Assembly (NCBI RefSeq): GCF_009720865.1
Contig: NZ_WNLA01000013.1
Span: 124,001 to 188,000 of the forward strand
DNA from: Pseudoduganella ginsengisoli
GTDB lineage: Bacteria; Pseudomonadota; Gammaproteobacteria; Burkholderiales; Burkholderiaceae_D
Length of the DNA: 64,000 bases
Direction: 5' to 3'
The notes below the pieces were generated by a model, which searched no databases, had not been told where the DNA came from, and worked only from the letters and a program-made list of their open reading frames with translations. How positions within the stretch are numbered: the stretch's first letter is position 1; each line of letters starts with the position of its first letter. Position numbers and translations under genes: made by a program. This document shows, piece by piece, positions 24,305-33,155 of this stretch.

Positions 24305-25027
24305 ATGAAAAAAATCATCGCCTCGCTGTTCGCAGTGTCTGCTGTGATCGCTGGTAGCGCTTCCGCGCAACAGCCAACGCAGCCTCCATTCGCGCCAGTC
24401 ACCACCGACATCAAGGCACCGACGCCGAAGAGCGCCTACGTGCAAGATGCACGCGGCATCATCGCCCGTGACCCGTTCGGCCTGTGCTGGCGCACTGGCT
24501 ACTGGACCCCGGCTGACGCGGTGCCAGGCTGCGACCTGCCGATCTGCGTCGAGCCAGAGAAGCTGGAAAACGGCAAGTGCGTAGCGCCTCCGCCGCCACC
24601 AGCACCGGCTCCAGCACCGGCGCCGGCCCCAGCGCCAGCACCGAAAGCGGCAGCCCCAGCGCCAACGTCGGAAAAAGTCAGCTTCGCTGCTGACGCGTTC
24701 TTCGACTTCGACAAAGCCGTGCTGAAGCCAGAAGGCAAAGCCAAGCTGGACGACCTGTCGTCGAAACTGGGCGGCATCAACCTGGAAGTCATCATCGCTG
24801 TTGGCCACACCGACTCCGTGGGCACCGATGAGTACAACCAGAAGCTGTCGGTACGCCGCTCGGAAGCTGTGAAAGCTTACCTGGTATCGAAAGGCGTTGA
24901 AGCCAACCGCGTGTACACCGAAGGCAAAGGCGAGAAGCAGCCTGTGGACGACAACAAGACCGCTGCTGGCCGCGCTAAAAACCGCCGCGTTGAAATCGAA
25001 GTGGTGGGTACCCGCGCCGTTAAGTAA
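24305..25027 (+). CDS. ompA: OmpA family outer-membrane protein
   Basis: 240 residues. Signal peptide MKKIIASLFAVSAVIAGSASAQ. A Cys-containing N-terminal region (FGLCWRTGYWTPADAVPGCDLPICVEPEK) precedes a Pro-Ala linker and the OmpA peptidoglycan-binding domain (FAADAFFDFDKAVLKPEGKAKL, GHTDSVGTDEYNQKLSVRRSEAV, GRAKNRRVEIEV). This two-part form without a classic eight-strand barrel is common in Burkholderiales. It tethers the outer membrane to peptidoglycan. It has a strong ribosome binding site and its own terminator. Confidence 0.92.
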   Translation: MKKIIASLFAVSAVIAGSASAQQPTQPPFAPVTTDIKAPTPKSAYVQDARGIIARDPFGLCWRTGYWTPADAVPGCDLPICVEPEKLENGKCVAPPPPPAPAPAPAPAPAPAPKAAAPAPTSEKVSFAADAFFDFDKAVLKPEGKAKLDDLSSKLGGINLEVIIAVGHTDSVGTDEYNQKLSVRRSEAVKAYLVSKGVEANRVYTEGKGEKQPVDDNKTAAGRAKNRRVEIEVVGTRAVK

Positions 25028-25060
25028 TACGCCTAAGCGTAATACGTAAGCAACATTCAA

Positions 25061-25090
25061 CCGCCCGGCTTAGCCGGGCGGTTTTTTTTG
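25061..25090 (+). terminator. rho-independent terminator of ompA
   Basis: CCGCCCGGCT pairs with AGCCGGGCGG, followed by eight T at 25082-25089. Confidence 0.93.
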
Positions 25091-25196
25091 TCCAAAACAT
25101 CTGCGTTTCATGTGGTGTAAACGGCAGTATGTACCTGTTGACCAGCGTCAATAAGGAGTAAGATTCTTCACAGCCTTTGCTCTTTACTTACACATC

Positions 25197-25772
25197 ATGA
25201 AACGATTCCATGTGCTGCCCGCGCTGCTGCTATGCAGTGCCGCGCTGGCCCAGACGCCTGCCGCCGATCCTTCCGCCCAGCAAATCATCGACGCGCTGAA
25301 AGGCAAACCGGCCGCCTCTGCGCCGGAAGCTGCCGCCTCCGCGCCCAAAGTCCACCGCACCCGCAATTTGAACGTGGAAGCGCCCCCGGAACCCACCAGC
25401 GCCCCCGCTCCAGCGCCAGTGACGCCACCATCAAATTCCATCAGCCTGGCCATCCAGTTCGATGTGAATTCGGACCGCGTGCAGCCTGCCAGCATGCACA
25501 CACTGACGGCGCTGGCGACCGCCATGAAATCGCCCGAACTGTCGAAACTGCGCTTTCGCCTGGAAGGCCATACCGATGGCACCGGGCAGGCTGCGTATAA
25601 CCGCAAGCTGTCCGCCATGCGGGCGGAATCCGTCAAGCGCGTCCTCGTGATCAACCAGGTGGCGCCGGACCGGCTGGTTACCGAAGGCAAGGGTTCCAGC
25701 GAACTGGCCAACCCGGCCGATCCTTCCGCAGCGGAAAACCGCCGCGTCCGCATCGTCAGCCTGGAGCCATAA
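25197..25772 (+). CDS. OmpA-domain exported protein
   Basis: 191 residues. Signal peptide MKRFHVLPALLLCSAALAQ, an Ala/Pro-rich spacer, then an OmpA C-like domain: SISLAIQFDVNSDRVQP, RLEGHTDGTGQAAYNRKLSAMRAESVKRVL and SAAENRRVRIVSL. It should bind peptidoglycan in the periplasm. It ends 3 bp before the caspase-like gene, so the two are surely co-transcribed. It differs from the OmpA upstream in lacking the Cys-rich region. The GHTDG and ENRRVRI motifs are intact. Confidence 0.88.
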   Translation: MKRFHVLPALLLCSAALAQTPAADPSAQQIIDALKGKPAASAPEAAASAPKVHRTRNLNVEAPPEPTSAPAPAPVTPPSNSISLAIQFDVNSDRVQPASMHTLTALATAMKSPELSKLRFRLEGHTDGTGQAAYNRKLSAMRAESVKRVLVINQVAPDRLVTEGKGSSELANPADPSAAENRRVRIVSLEP

Positions 25773-25775
25773 CCC

Positions 25776-27467
25776 ATGCGCCTCACTCCCCTGCTGGCCA
25801 GCCTGGCCCTTGCGGGCCTCGCTTTGACCAGCGCCGTGCATGCCGCCGCGCCGGCAGCCGGCGCCCAACCCGACCAGCCGCCCAGCCAGCCGCGCGCCGC
25901 GCGCCATGCACTGATCATTGCCATTGGCGATTACATGGCGCCGAATGTTCCGCCGCTGCTGGGTGTCGGCCACGACATTGATTCCGCCACGCAAATGGCC
26001 ACCGCCATGCAGGTACCGGAAGCCAATATCCGCGTGCTGCGCGACCATGAAGCCACATCGGCCCGCATCGAGCAGGAAATCGAAGCGCTGAACCAGCGTA
26101 CCCGTCCAGGCGACCGCGTCTTCTTTTATTACTCTGGTCATGGCACCCGCTATTACAGCGCGGCGCCGGCCGACAAGGGTTGCGTGGAAGCGCTGCTGCC
26201 GGCGGACAGCGTGCCGCTGACCAATGCCAGGATCGCCACGCTGCTCAAGCCGATTTCCGACAAGACTGACAAGCTGATGGTGTTTTATGACGCCTGCCAC
26301 TCGGGCGGCATTGTCGGCAAGCCGCTGGGCGTGACGCGCAGCCTGGCCACGCCGAAAGGCAAACTGACGCCGAAGTTCTCGCCGGGCGGCGCATCGGACA
26401 TGTGCTCGAAACCCACCAATATCCGCACCCGCAGCTTGGGCAATGAAGCGGAGAAAACCGGCGCGCTGGCGCATAACATTGTGCTGATTTCATCATCGCG
26501 GCCCGATGAAGTGTCGTTCGACGATGAAGATGCGGGTGGTGTCGCCACCCAGGCATGGCGCGACTGCATGCTGCACGACGCCAAAGACCTGGACCAGTCC
26601 GGCGCGATTTCCGTCAACGAAATTTCCGTCTGCGCCCAGGAACGCATCGAAGCCCGCTTCAAGGGCAACCAGCAATTTGGCGCGCAGCACATGACCATGG
26701 GCGGCAATGCCGGCTTTGTGCCGGGCTGGCTGACCAGTGCCGCGTCGGCCGCGTCCGTGGTGGCCCCGGCGGCAGCCAATACACCGGCAGCATCGGCCAT
26801 GGCCAGCGCGCCTGCCGCGCCGCCAAAGCCGCCAGCCGCGCCTGCGACGCAGTCCTCGCCGCCTGTACCGGTTGCGTCGGCAACACCCGCCAGGCCAACG
26901 TCCGCGCCACCGTCCGGCAAGCCACCGGCAGCAGCGCCCGCCGCCGCCCTGACGGACATCCTGGCGCAAAGCGACCCGCGCCGGAAAGTCACGGTCACGG
27001 CGCCGGCCCGCATGTTAAAAATCGGCAAAGATGCGCTGGATTTGTCCGTCACGTCATCGCACGCGGGCTATGTCTATGTTGTGCTGCTGGGGTCGGACAA
27101 CCAGAGTTATTACATGCTGTTCCCCAACGACCGCGATGGCGACAACCGCATCAAGGCGGGCGAAAGCATCCGATTGCCCCGTCCTGGCTGGCGCATTACC
27201 GCGCAGGGCCCGGCTGGCGTCGACCGCATGCTGGTGGTGGTCAGCGCCTCGCCGCGCGATATATCCCAGCTGGGCAATAGCAAGGCTGGCCCGTTTACCT
27301 ATAACTTGACGGATGCCGGCGGCCGGGCGCGCTTGCAATGGCTGCTGGGGACGTCTGCCAGCCTGTCCAGCCCGGAATGCCAGCCGGGTGCACCGCGCGA
27401 CAGCGCCGCAGCCGAGCGCTGCTCCGATGCATTTGGCGCCGTGATGACTGAATTCCATGAACTGTAA
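25776..27467 (+). CDS. exported caspase-like (C14) peptidase with DUF4384-like domain
   Basis: 563 residues. Signal peptide MRLTPLLASLALAGLALTSAVHAA. The caspase/metacaspase fold starts at HALIIAIGDYMAPNVPPLLGVGHDIDSA. The catalytic His is in FFYYSGHGTRYY and the catalytic Cys in MVFYDACHSGGIVGK. A long Ala-Pro linker (about residues 320-385) leads to a DUF4384-like domain (LDLSVTSSHAGYVYVVLLGSDNQ, LLFPNDRDGDNRIKAGESIRLP). An exported position is unusual when compared with cytosolic orthocaspases used in immunity. Partners in the operon are an OmpA-domain protein before it and a small Ala-Pro-rich protein after it. Confidence 0.87.
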   Translation: MRLTPLLASLALAGLALTSAVHAAAPAAGAQPDQPPSQPRAARHALIIAIGDYMAPNVPPLLGVGHDIDSATQMATAMQVPEANIRVLRDHEATSARIEQEIEALNQRTRPGDRVFFYYSGHGTRYYSAAPADKGCVEALLPADSVPLTNARIATLLKPISDKTDKLMVFYDACHSGGIVGKPLGVTRSLATPKGKLTPKFSPGGASDMCSKPTNIRTRSLGNEAEKTGALAHNIVLISSSRPDEVSFDDEDAGGVATQAWRDCMLHDAKDLDQSGAISVNEISVCAQERIEARFKGNQQFGAQHMTMGGNAGFVPGWLTSAASAASVVAPAAANTPAASAMASAPAAPPKPPAAPATQSSPPVPVASATPARPTSAPPSGKPPAAAPAAALTDILAQSDPRRKVTVTAPARMLKIGKDALDLSVTSSHAGYVYVVLLGSDNQSYYMLFPNDRDGDNRIKAGESIRLPRPGWRITAQGPAGVDRMLVVVSASPRDISQLGNSKAGPFTYNLTDAGGRARLQWLLGTSASLSSPECQPGAPRDSAAAERCSDAFGAVMTEFHEL

Positions 27468-27477
27468 GGATGCACTA

Positions 27478-28083
27478 ATGAAACTCCAACTGATCCCGTC
27501 GGCATTGGCCGTCGCCCTCGCCCTGTCCACGACGGCTTGCGCACAACCGGTCAAGGCTTCGGATGCACCGCCCGCTGTGCCTGCGGCGCAGGCGGCTACG
27601 CCTGCCGTCCCTGCCGCACCGGCCCCGGCTGCTGCACCTGCTGCACCTGCTGCACCTGCTGCGGCCGCAGCGCCTGCGCCGGAAGAACCCGCAGCCCCGC
27701 CGCCGGCATCGGTGGTTTTCCTGGATTCGTCGCTGTTTGACAATGCCCTGTCCAGCCAGCTGGCCTCCGGCAAAGACCAGGTGGAAGTGGCAATTACCGG
27801 CAAGATTTCGCTGAATGCGATTCCGGGCCGTATGGATAAATGGATTACCGCCGTGGCCTCCAAAGGCGAAGTGGCGCTGACGCAGCAAGCGGAAGCCCCG
27901 CTGAAGCCGAAATTCGTGCTGGGCCTGCTGCCGACCATCTTTTCTTTCATCAAAATGGCCCGCACGGAAAACCTGGTCGATCCCGCCACGAAATACAATG
28001 CATCGATCCAGTATCACCTGGACCGCAGCGGCGAAGCCGTCATCGACAAAATCCTGTTCGTGAAAAAGCCGCCCAAGCAATAA
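27478..28083 (+). CDS. exported Ala-Pro-rich protein of unknown function
   Basis: 201 residues from the ATG at 27478, which has AAGGA eight bases upstream; a start at 27457 inside the caspase gene is less likely. The signal sequence ends in LSTTACAQ, either a weak lipobox or a normal cleavage site. About 50 residues of Ala-Pro repeats are followed by a globular domain (SVVFLDSSLFDNALSSQLASGKDQVEVAITGKISLNAIPGRMDKW...) that I do not recognise. The linker DNA contains a 9-bp tandem repeat, GCTGCACCT, at 27631-27657. Third gene of the caspase operon. Confidence 0.75.
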   Translation: MKLQLIPSALAVALALSTTACAQPVKASDAPPAVPAAQAATPAVPAAPAPAAAPAAPAAPAAAAAPAPEEPAAPPPASVVFLDSSLFDNALSSQLASGKDQVEVAITGKISLNAIPGRMDKWITAVASKGEVALTQQAEAPLKPKFVLGLLPTIFSFIKMARTENLVDPATKYNASIQYHLDRSGEAVIDKILFVKKPPKQ

Positions 28084-28163
28084 CCTGGCGACAAGCGCCG
28101 GGGAATCAAGAATTCTCCGGCGCGCGCTTTGGCGTCAGGCAAATGTCCGTTATCATGCCGACT

Positions 28164-28859
28164 ATGAACGCCGACCCTCTCGAACTCCAAAAATTCAGTG
28201 AGCTGGCCCACCGCTGGTGGGACCCCACTTCCGAATTCCGTCCCCTGCACGAAATCAACCCTCTGCGCCTGGAATGGATCAACGCGCGCGCCCCGCTGGC
28301 GGGCAAGAACGTGATCGATATTGGCTGCGGCGGGGGCATCCTGGCCGAATCCATGGCGCGCAAAGGCGCCAAGGTCACTGGCATCGACTTGTCTGAAAAA
28401 GCGCTGAAAGTGGCCGACCTGCACAGCCTGGAATCGGGCGTGCAAGTGCGCTACCAGCTGGTTGCCGCGGAAGACATGGCGGCCCAGGAAGCGGGCCAGT
28501 ATGACGTCGTGACCTGCATGGAAATGCTGGAACACGTGCCCGATCCTGCCGCCATCGTGCAGGCTGCCGCCACGCTGGTCAAACCTGGCGGCAAGGTCTT
28601 TTTCTCGACCTTGAACCGCAACCCGAAGTCGTACCTGTTTGCCGTGCTGGGCGCTGAATATGTGTTGCGTCTGCTCCCAAAAGGCACGCACGATTACGCA
28701 AAATTCATCACGCCGGCAGAATTGTCGCAATATATACGCAACGCTGGCTTGCAGGTAGACAGTCTGAAAGGCCTGGGGTATAACCCGTTGAGCAAGATTT
28801 ATTCGCTTAACGACGACACCGACGTCAATTACATGGTGGCGTGCACACGTCCCGTCTGA
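28164..28859 (+). CDS. ubiG: ubiquinone biosynthesis O-methyltransferase
   Basis: 231 residues from the preferred ATG at 28164 (MNADPLELQKFSELAHRWWDP); an ATG at 28143 adds seven residues. It performs both O-methylations of the ubiquinone ring. SAM motif I is NVIDIGCGGGILAESMARKGA, followed by VTGIDLSEKAL, MEMLEHVPDPAAIV and the UbiG-type KGTHDYAKFITPAEL. It is followed by gph after 5 bp, a common ubiG-gph pair in betaproteobacteria. Confidence 0.95.
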   Translation: MNADPLELQKFSELAHRWWDPTSEFRPLHEINPLRLEWINARAPLAGKNVIDIGCGGGILAESMARKGAKVTGIDLSEKALKVADLHSLESGVQVRYQLVAAEDMAAQEAGQYDVVTCMEMLEHVPDPAAIVQAAATLVKPGGKVFFSTLNRNPKSYLFAVLGAEYVLRLLPKGTHDYAKFITPAELSQYIRNAGLQVDSLKGLGYNPLSKIYSLNDDTDVNYMVACTRPV

Positions 28860-28864
28860 CTGAA

Positions 28865-29563
28865 ATGACAAATTCACGCTCTTTAACGGCGCCGCGCGCC
28901 ATTTTGTTTGACCTGGACGGCACGCTGGCCGACACGGCGCCTGACCTGGCAGCCGCGGTCAATTCGCTGCGCGCCGCGCGCGGCCTCGACCTGACGCCGT
29001 ATGAATTGCTGCGCCCGACGGCTTCTGCCGGTGCGCGCGGCATGATCGGCGCCGCCTTTGGCTTGCTGCCGCATGACGATGGCTTTGAAGAGTTGAAAAC
29101 CAGTTTCCTGGACAATTATGAAGCGGCCATTGCCGTCCACAGCCGCCTGTTTGACGGTGTGGCGGAATTGCTGGCGGGCCTGGAAGCAGCAGGCTTATCG
29201 TGGGGCATCGTGACCAACAAGCCGGCCCGTTTTACGGATGCGCTGGTGCCGTTGATCGGCCTGGGCCACGCTGGCTGCGTGGTTTCCGGCGATACCACGC
29301 CGTACCCGAAGCCTCATCCGGAACCGTTGCTGGAAGCTGCCCGCCGCATCGGCATCCCGCCCGAACAATGCTGGTACGTGGGCGACGACTTGCGCGACAT
29401 CCAGGCGGGCGCCGCGGCCGGCATGCTGACGGTAGCGTGTGCGTGGGGCTATTGCGGCACAACTGAACCGGCCACGTGGAATGCGGACCATTTGCTGGAT
29501 TCGCCACAGGCGTTGCTGCAGTTAGTGCAATCGGCTCTGTCCGATGCAACAATGGCAGCGTAG
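28865..29563 (+). CDS. gph: phosphoglycolate phosphatase (HAD family)
   Basis: 232 residues from the ATG at 28865. HAD motif I is AILFDLDGTLADTAPDLAAAV, motif II WGIVTNKPARF, motif III TPYPKPHPEPLLEA and motif IV WYVGDDLRDIQAGAAAGM. It dephosphorylates 2-phosphoglycolate; related enzymes hydrolyse N-acetylmuramic acid 6-phosphate. The neighbour ubiG favours gph. A GTG at 28841 would overlap ubiG by 19 bp and is less likely. Confidence 0.9.
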   Translation: MTNSRSLTAPRAILFDLDGTLADTAPDLAAAVNSLRAARGLDLTPYELLRPTASAGARGMIGAAFGLLPHDDGFEELKTSFLDNYEAAIAVHSRLFDGVAELLAGLEAAGLSWGIVTNKPARFTDALVPLIGLGHAGCVVSGDTTPYPKPHPEPLLEAARRIGIPPEQCWYVGDDLRDIQAGAAAGMLTVACAWGYCGTTEPATWNADHLLDSPQALLQLVQSALSDATMAA

Positions 29564-29650
29564 TTTCCTGTTAGATATTGCTGTACGGCAATTTCACAAC
29601 TACTATATGTGTAGGAAGCACCTTGCCCTTCACTAATATCGGAGCATCAC

Positions 29651-30610
29651 ATGACTGGCGATGACATGATGGCGGATGCGGCTGCGCAGAGTCACATGCC
29701 CCAAAGCTGGGATGTGACGGCAGCCGAATCCAAATTTTACTGGTATGACTTGATCACGGATTTCCCGCCTGCGCCGGATTTCCGTGACCCGCTGGGCCGC
29801 TACCTGCGGCGTATGCAATTTGCCATCGAAGGTACGATGGACAAGCGGCTGATTTATTTGTTTGTCAGCCGCCCGCGCCTGCGTTTCGATTTAAAGCGTT
29901 CGACCAGCTGGGGTTTCTTTTCGCTCAAATTGACGGTGCCGCTGCTTGTCGGCGCGGACCAGGTCAAGGAATCCATCACGATCGACTTGAAAACGCCGGA
30001 GGACGCGACCTTAAAGAAGCCCACGGTGCAGCTGTTCGACAAGTTCATCACGTTGAACTGGGGGTCGCTGATTGAAACGTATTCCGTGCATGACTTGCTG
30101 CAAAACTTTGACGTGAAGCTGAACTTCCCGACCAAAGTGCACTATGTCGGCCAGACGCACGACCCGGCCGGCCGCCTGTTAAAAGGCCGCCTGTCCAGCA
30201 TCAACCGCATCGCCGACCGCAACCAGCCGGACAATGACAATTTCCTGCTGATCCAGCGCATGAACATCAACACCTTCGGCGCCCGCCATCCGATGGATGA
30301 CGGCACGGAAGTGGCCCAGGAACAAATCCTGAAAGAGCGCATGGACATCCTCGAATGCGTGCTGATCAAGTATTTCGAGGATGAAACCCGCAAAATCCGC
30401 AGCCCGCGCGAACAGCTGGCCCGCCAGACCCGCCTGCGCAACCTGGCCAATTCGCACAAGCTGGTAGGCTTGCGCATGAACCTGGGCCTGGATGAAGAGC
30501 ACGCATTTGACCGCCTGTTCTCGGACCGCGTACCGGAATTGCGCAAGCACGTGTTCGATTGCGCGATCGTCCAGGGTGAAACCACCTTCAAACGGCCGGA
30601 AAAGGCGTAA
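29651..30610 (+). CDS. uncharacterised 319-residue protein
   Basis: Not recognised with confidence. Start supported by GGAG six bases before the ATG. Predicted cytosolic, mixed alpha/beta, without a signal peptide or membrane segments. The N-terminal half carries KFYWYDLITDFPPAPDFRDPLGRYLRRMQFAIEG. The middle has KVHYVGQTHDPAGRLLKGRLSSI, which looks like the Y-x-G-Q-T...R part of GIY-YIG nucleases; a matching upstream GIY strand is not clear. The C-terminal third is charged and helical (KYFEDETRKIRSPREQLARQTRLRNLANSHKLV). It stands alone just before ssrA. Confidence 0.75.
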   Translation: MTGDDMMADAAAQSHMPQSWDVTAAESKFYWYDLITDFPPAPDFRDPLGRYLRRMQFAIEGTMDKRLIYLFVSRPRLRFDLKRSTSWGFFSLKLTVPLLVGADQVKESITIDLKTPEDATLKKPTVQLFDKFITLNWGSLIETYSVHDLLQNFDVKLNFPTKVHYVGQTHDPAGRLLKGRLSSINRIADRNQPDNDNFLLIQRMNINTFGARHPMDDGTEVAQEQILKERMDILECVLIKYFEDETRKIRSPREQLARQTRLRNLANSHKLVGLRMNLGLDEEHAFDRLFSDRVPELRKHVFDCAIVQGETTFKRPEKA

Positions 30611-30648
30611 GCAATTGTTTCCATGCTGCGCCTGCGGGCGGATTGCGG

Positions 30649-30654
30649 TACAAT
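30649..30654 (+). promoter_or_regulatory. candidate -10 box of ssrA
   Basis: TACAAT preceded by TGCGG, an extended -10-like context, 16 bp before the mature tmRNA 5' end. No convincing -35 box was found. Confidence 0.4.
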
Positions 30655-30670
30655 GACATTTCCTATCTGT

Positions 30671-31028
30671 GGGGACGACCTGGTTTCGACGTGGGTTACA
30701 AAGCAGAACAGGGCATACCGAGGCCTGGTTACCTCGTAAATACACCCAGAAATCAATAACTGCAAACGATTCTTCGTACGCACTGGCTGCTTAATGCACC
30801 AGCCCTACAGCACCTCGTCCCTCGGGTGTGCTGGCAACAGCAGTAGGGTCACTTAGAGGGAATCGCACTACAACGGGTCACTTGGAGTAGTGTTAAATTT
30901 AAGGTGAATCGCCTGTACGGAACGTGTACATCCGTGCCGTCCGGGTTAAATCAAAAGATAGTACTAAGTATGTAGAACTGTCTGTAGAGTGCTTGCGGAC
31001 GCGGGTTCGATTCCCGCCGTCTCCACCA
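30671..31028 (+). ncRNA. ssrA: transfer-messenger RNA (tmRNA)
   Basis: 358 nt. The 5' end is GGGGACGACCTGGTTTCGAC and the 3' end is a tRNA-like T-arm and acceptor (GGGTTCGATTCCCGCC...CTCCACCA, with encoded CCA). The tag frame resumes at GCA 30762 and ends at TAA 30792-30794, giving ANDSSYALAA. It rescues stalled ribosomes with SmpB and marks proteins for ClpXP. The 3' end is the integration site of the element that follows; the gene is intact because the element brings an identical 16-bp end. Confidence 0.97.
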
Positions 31029-31030
31029 CC
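31015..31030 (+). repeat. attL: 16-bp direct repeat at the 3' end of ssrA
   Basis: CGCCGTCTCCACCACC, covering the end of the acceptor stem and CCA of tmRNA. An exact copy is at 40152-40167. The flanking bases differ on both sides, so the core is exactly 16 bp. Confidence 0.92.
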
Positions 31031-31050
31031 CTTTTCTCCAAAGCAATCCA

Positions 31051-31076
31051 ACGCCGTCCAAGTGACGGCGTTTTGC
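31051..31076 (+). terminator. hairpin with T-rich tail after ssrA, brought by the element
   Basis: ACGCCGTC (31051-31058) pairs with GACGGCGT (31064-31071), extended by CAAAGCA...TGCTTTG on the outside. It now terminates ssrA in place of the native hairpin beyond attR. Confidence 0.75.
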
Positions 31077-31199
31077 TTTGTATTTCAGTAATTTACGAAG
31101 CATCCCTTCTAGTTTCCTGTATAGATTTATCCAACGCCATCCAACGATAATGGGGGTATGCGCGGGGGGATTCCTCCCGGAACAACACGAAAGGAAAAC

Positions 31200-32480
31200 A
31201 TGGCTGGGGGTATCGGCGAAAAGCGCCTGACAGACAAGGAAATCAGGGCATTCATTGTTAAGGGTGAAACAGGAAAGAAGCTCTTTGACGGAGGCGGATT
31301 ACACCTGTTCCTGTCATCAGCAGGGACCGCACTGTGGCGCGTTAAATATCGGGATGCAAGCGGCAAGGAGAAGACCGATTCGTTAGGTGCTTATCCACGT
31401 ACGTCACTTGCCGCCGCAAGAGCCGGACTTATCGAAAACCGGGAGCATCGTTCCAAAGGTATCGACCCAGTACAAGCACGTCGGCTTTGCAAAGTTGCTC
31501 GTAGCATCAGTTCGGAAACCACTTTCCAGACCGTTGCAGACGCATGGTTAGAAATGAATCGCCCCGACTGGAGTCCAGTCCATTACCGGAAATCGGCACG
31601 CGCCTTTAACCGCGACGTGTACCCCATGCTTGGCAAGCTGCCTATTGCGGATATAACAGCCCCGATGATTGCCGCAACGATGGACGACATAGCCAAGAGG
31701 GGGGCGTTAGAAACAGCGCATCGCATCTTACAGCACGTGAACGGAGTATTTCGATACGCCCAAGGCAAGGGTTTTCGATCTGACAACCCAGCCTATCCAG
31801 TAAGCGAGTCGCTGCCGAAACCGAAGGAAACTAAACCAGCGGCAGCACTAACAGACGTGAAGGATATTGGGGAGTTTTTACGAAAGGCCCGTCAAGCGCA
31901 CCTGTCACGATCAGTTTACTTTGCACACCGCCTCTGCGCGTACACTGGAATGAGGATCAGCAATGTCGTCATGGCAACGTGGAAACAATTCGATCTAGAC
32001 GGCGAGGTTCCGGTATGGACGATCCCACGGGACCGGATGAAGAAAAAGAAGATTCATTTGCCGCCGCATCGGGTTCCATTGCCCAGCCAAATCGTAACAG
32101 AACTACAACAACTCAAAGCTATGGGCGTCGGCTCTTCCTTCCTGTTCCCCGCACTGCGCGATCCCAAGAAGCATATTACGGCAAATGCTGTTGAAAAGGC
32201 CTACCGGGAAACCTTAGAAATGCGTGGTAAGCACGTCCCTCATGGCTGGCGCTCTGCATTTGTAACCCTTGGACGCGATGCAGGCTTCGATAGAGAAGTA
32301 CTTCACCAATCAGAAGACAGGATGCATGACGACAAAGTATCCCTGACATACGACCGGGCCGAACGATTCGAATTGCGAATCGAATTGTTCACGTGGTGGG
32401 GACAACTACTTGCAAATGCCGAAGCCAATCTATCGGTACAGCGCAAACGCTTACAACCACATGGCAATGCTAGCCTTTAG
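31200..32480 (+). CDS. int: tyrosine recombinase, P4-type integrase
   Basis: 426 residues. An N-terminal DUF4102-type arm-binding domain (KRLTDKEIRAFIVKGETGKKLFDGGGLHLFL...YRDASGKEKTDSLGAYPRTSLAAAR) is followed by a core-binding SAM-like domain and the catalytic domain. Catalytic residues seen are Arg in AYTGMRISNVV, His-x-x-Arg in HGWRSAFVTLGRD and the Tyr in SLTYDRAERFE. Start at 31200 is supported by GAAAGGAAAAC; the frame is open from 31158. It sits 170 bp from attL, reading away from ssrA, and integrates the element at the ssrA 3' end. Confidence 0.93.
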   Translation: MAGGIGEKRLTDKEIRAFIVKGETGKKLFDGGGLHLFLSSAGTALWRVKYRDASGKEKTDSLGAYPRTSLAAARAGLIENREHRSKGIDPVQARRLCKVARSISSETTFQTVADAWLEMNRPDWSPVHYRKSARAFNRDVYPMLGKLPIADITAPMIAATMDDIAKRGALETAHRILQHVNGVFRYAQGKGFRSDNPAYPVSESLPKPKETKPAAALTDVKDIGEFLRKARQAHLSRSVYFAHRLCAYTGMRISNVVMATWKQFDLDGEVPVWTIPRDRMKKKKIHLPPHRVPLPSQIVTELQQLKAMGVGSSFLFPALRDPKKHITANAVEKAYRETLEMRGKHVPHGWRSAFVTLGRDAGFDREVLHQSEDRMHDDKVSLTYDRAERFELRIELFTWWGQLLANAEANLSVQRKRLQPHGNASL

Positions 32481-32924
32481 TAGTTGACATTATTGCACAT
32501 TTCATCTTAGCCACCTTATGTGATGATAATTATTTGGCAATTACGGCTTTTCGCCTGTACCTAAAGCCTCTTTTCAGTCAGGGTTGCTTTGAGGAATGCA
32601 CAATTGGGGGTGTTAACTTTTTCAAAATAGTTACACTCCCATCAACTATAGAAGTGCATCGAATAGTCGAAATCGTTAAACAAATCAGCTTGCTTGTTCT
32701 ATTCTATCCGGCAGCATCCGCTCACAAATCCTTGACAAGAATATCGGGGATGCCAGCCAAAAATCCCATAACCCCCCTTGACATTATGGGAAAAATGAGC
32801 TATTGACTTTTAGAATTTCTATGTTAATATGCTCGTATAAATTCTCACAGCATCACGCATTATCCGCTTGCTGAGAGTTTTCCCTTTCACTTATTAACAT
32901 CCATAAACTTTGGAGGACACCCCA
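32481..32924. other. 444-bp AT-rich non-coding stretch with a promoter
   Basis: No well-supported gene. A TTG-initiated frame of 90 codons (32534-32806) has no ribosome binding site and no recognisable sequence. The end of the stretch holds the promoter at 32803-32830. An upstream TTGACATTATGGG at about 32778 may be a second -35-like site. Confidence 0.6.
32803..32830 (+). promoter_or_regulatory. sigma-70-like promoter of the small-gene and helicase operon
   Basis: TTGACT (32803-32808), 16-bp spacer, TAATAT (32825-32830), close to consensus. Five genes follow on the same strand. Confidence 0.65.
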
Positions 32925-33140
32925 TTGACTAAATTAAATGATTCAGCACTACCATCATTCGGTGGCAGGTTAAAAACTAAGTCGTACTACGAAAACATAA
33001 ATTCGATTATTGTTGCGCTACGTCCAGCCGCAACACTTAGGACAATTGCAAACCATCTCAATAGTAAAGGTTTCAAAACACCATCCAACCTTGACTGGAA
33101 TAAAAATCGCCTCAGTGATTTCATACGCCTATCAAATTAA
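32925..33140 (+). CDS. small helix-turn-helix-like protein
   Basis: 71 residues from a TTG at 32925, eight bases after a perfect GGAGG (32912-32916), which decides the start. The core ALRPAATLRTIANHLNSKGFKTPSNLDWNKNRLSDFI resembles the helical domain of large serine recombinases and phage regulators (I-A-x-x-L-N-x-x-G-x-x-T-P). It is probably a DNA-binding regulator or accessory factor of the element. First gene of the operon. Confidence 0.65.
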   Translation: MTKLNDSALPSFGGRLKTKSYYENINSIIVALRPAATLRTIANHLNSKGFKTPSNLDWNKNRLSDFIRLSN

Positions 33141-33155
33141 ACTAAAGGAAAAAGA

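Noticed and set aside
32534..32806. 90-codon TTG frame after the integrase
   Set aside because: No ribosome binding site, no recognisable sequence, and it overlaps the promoter region of the next operon.
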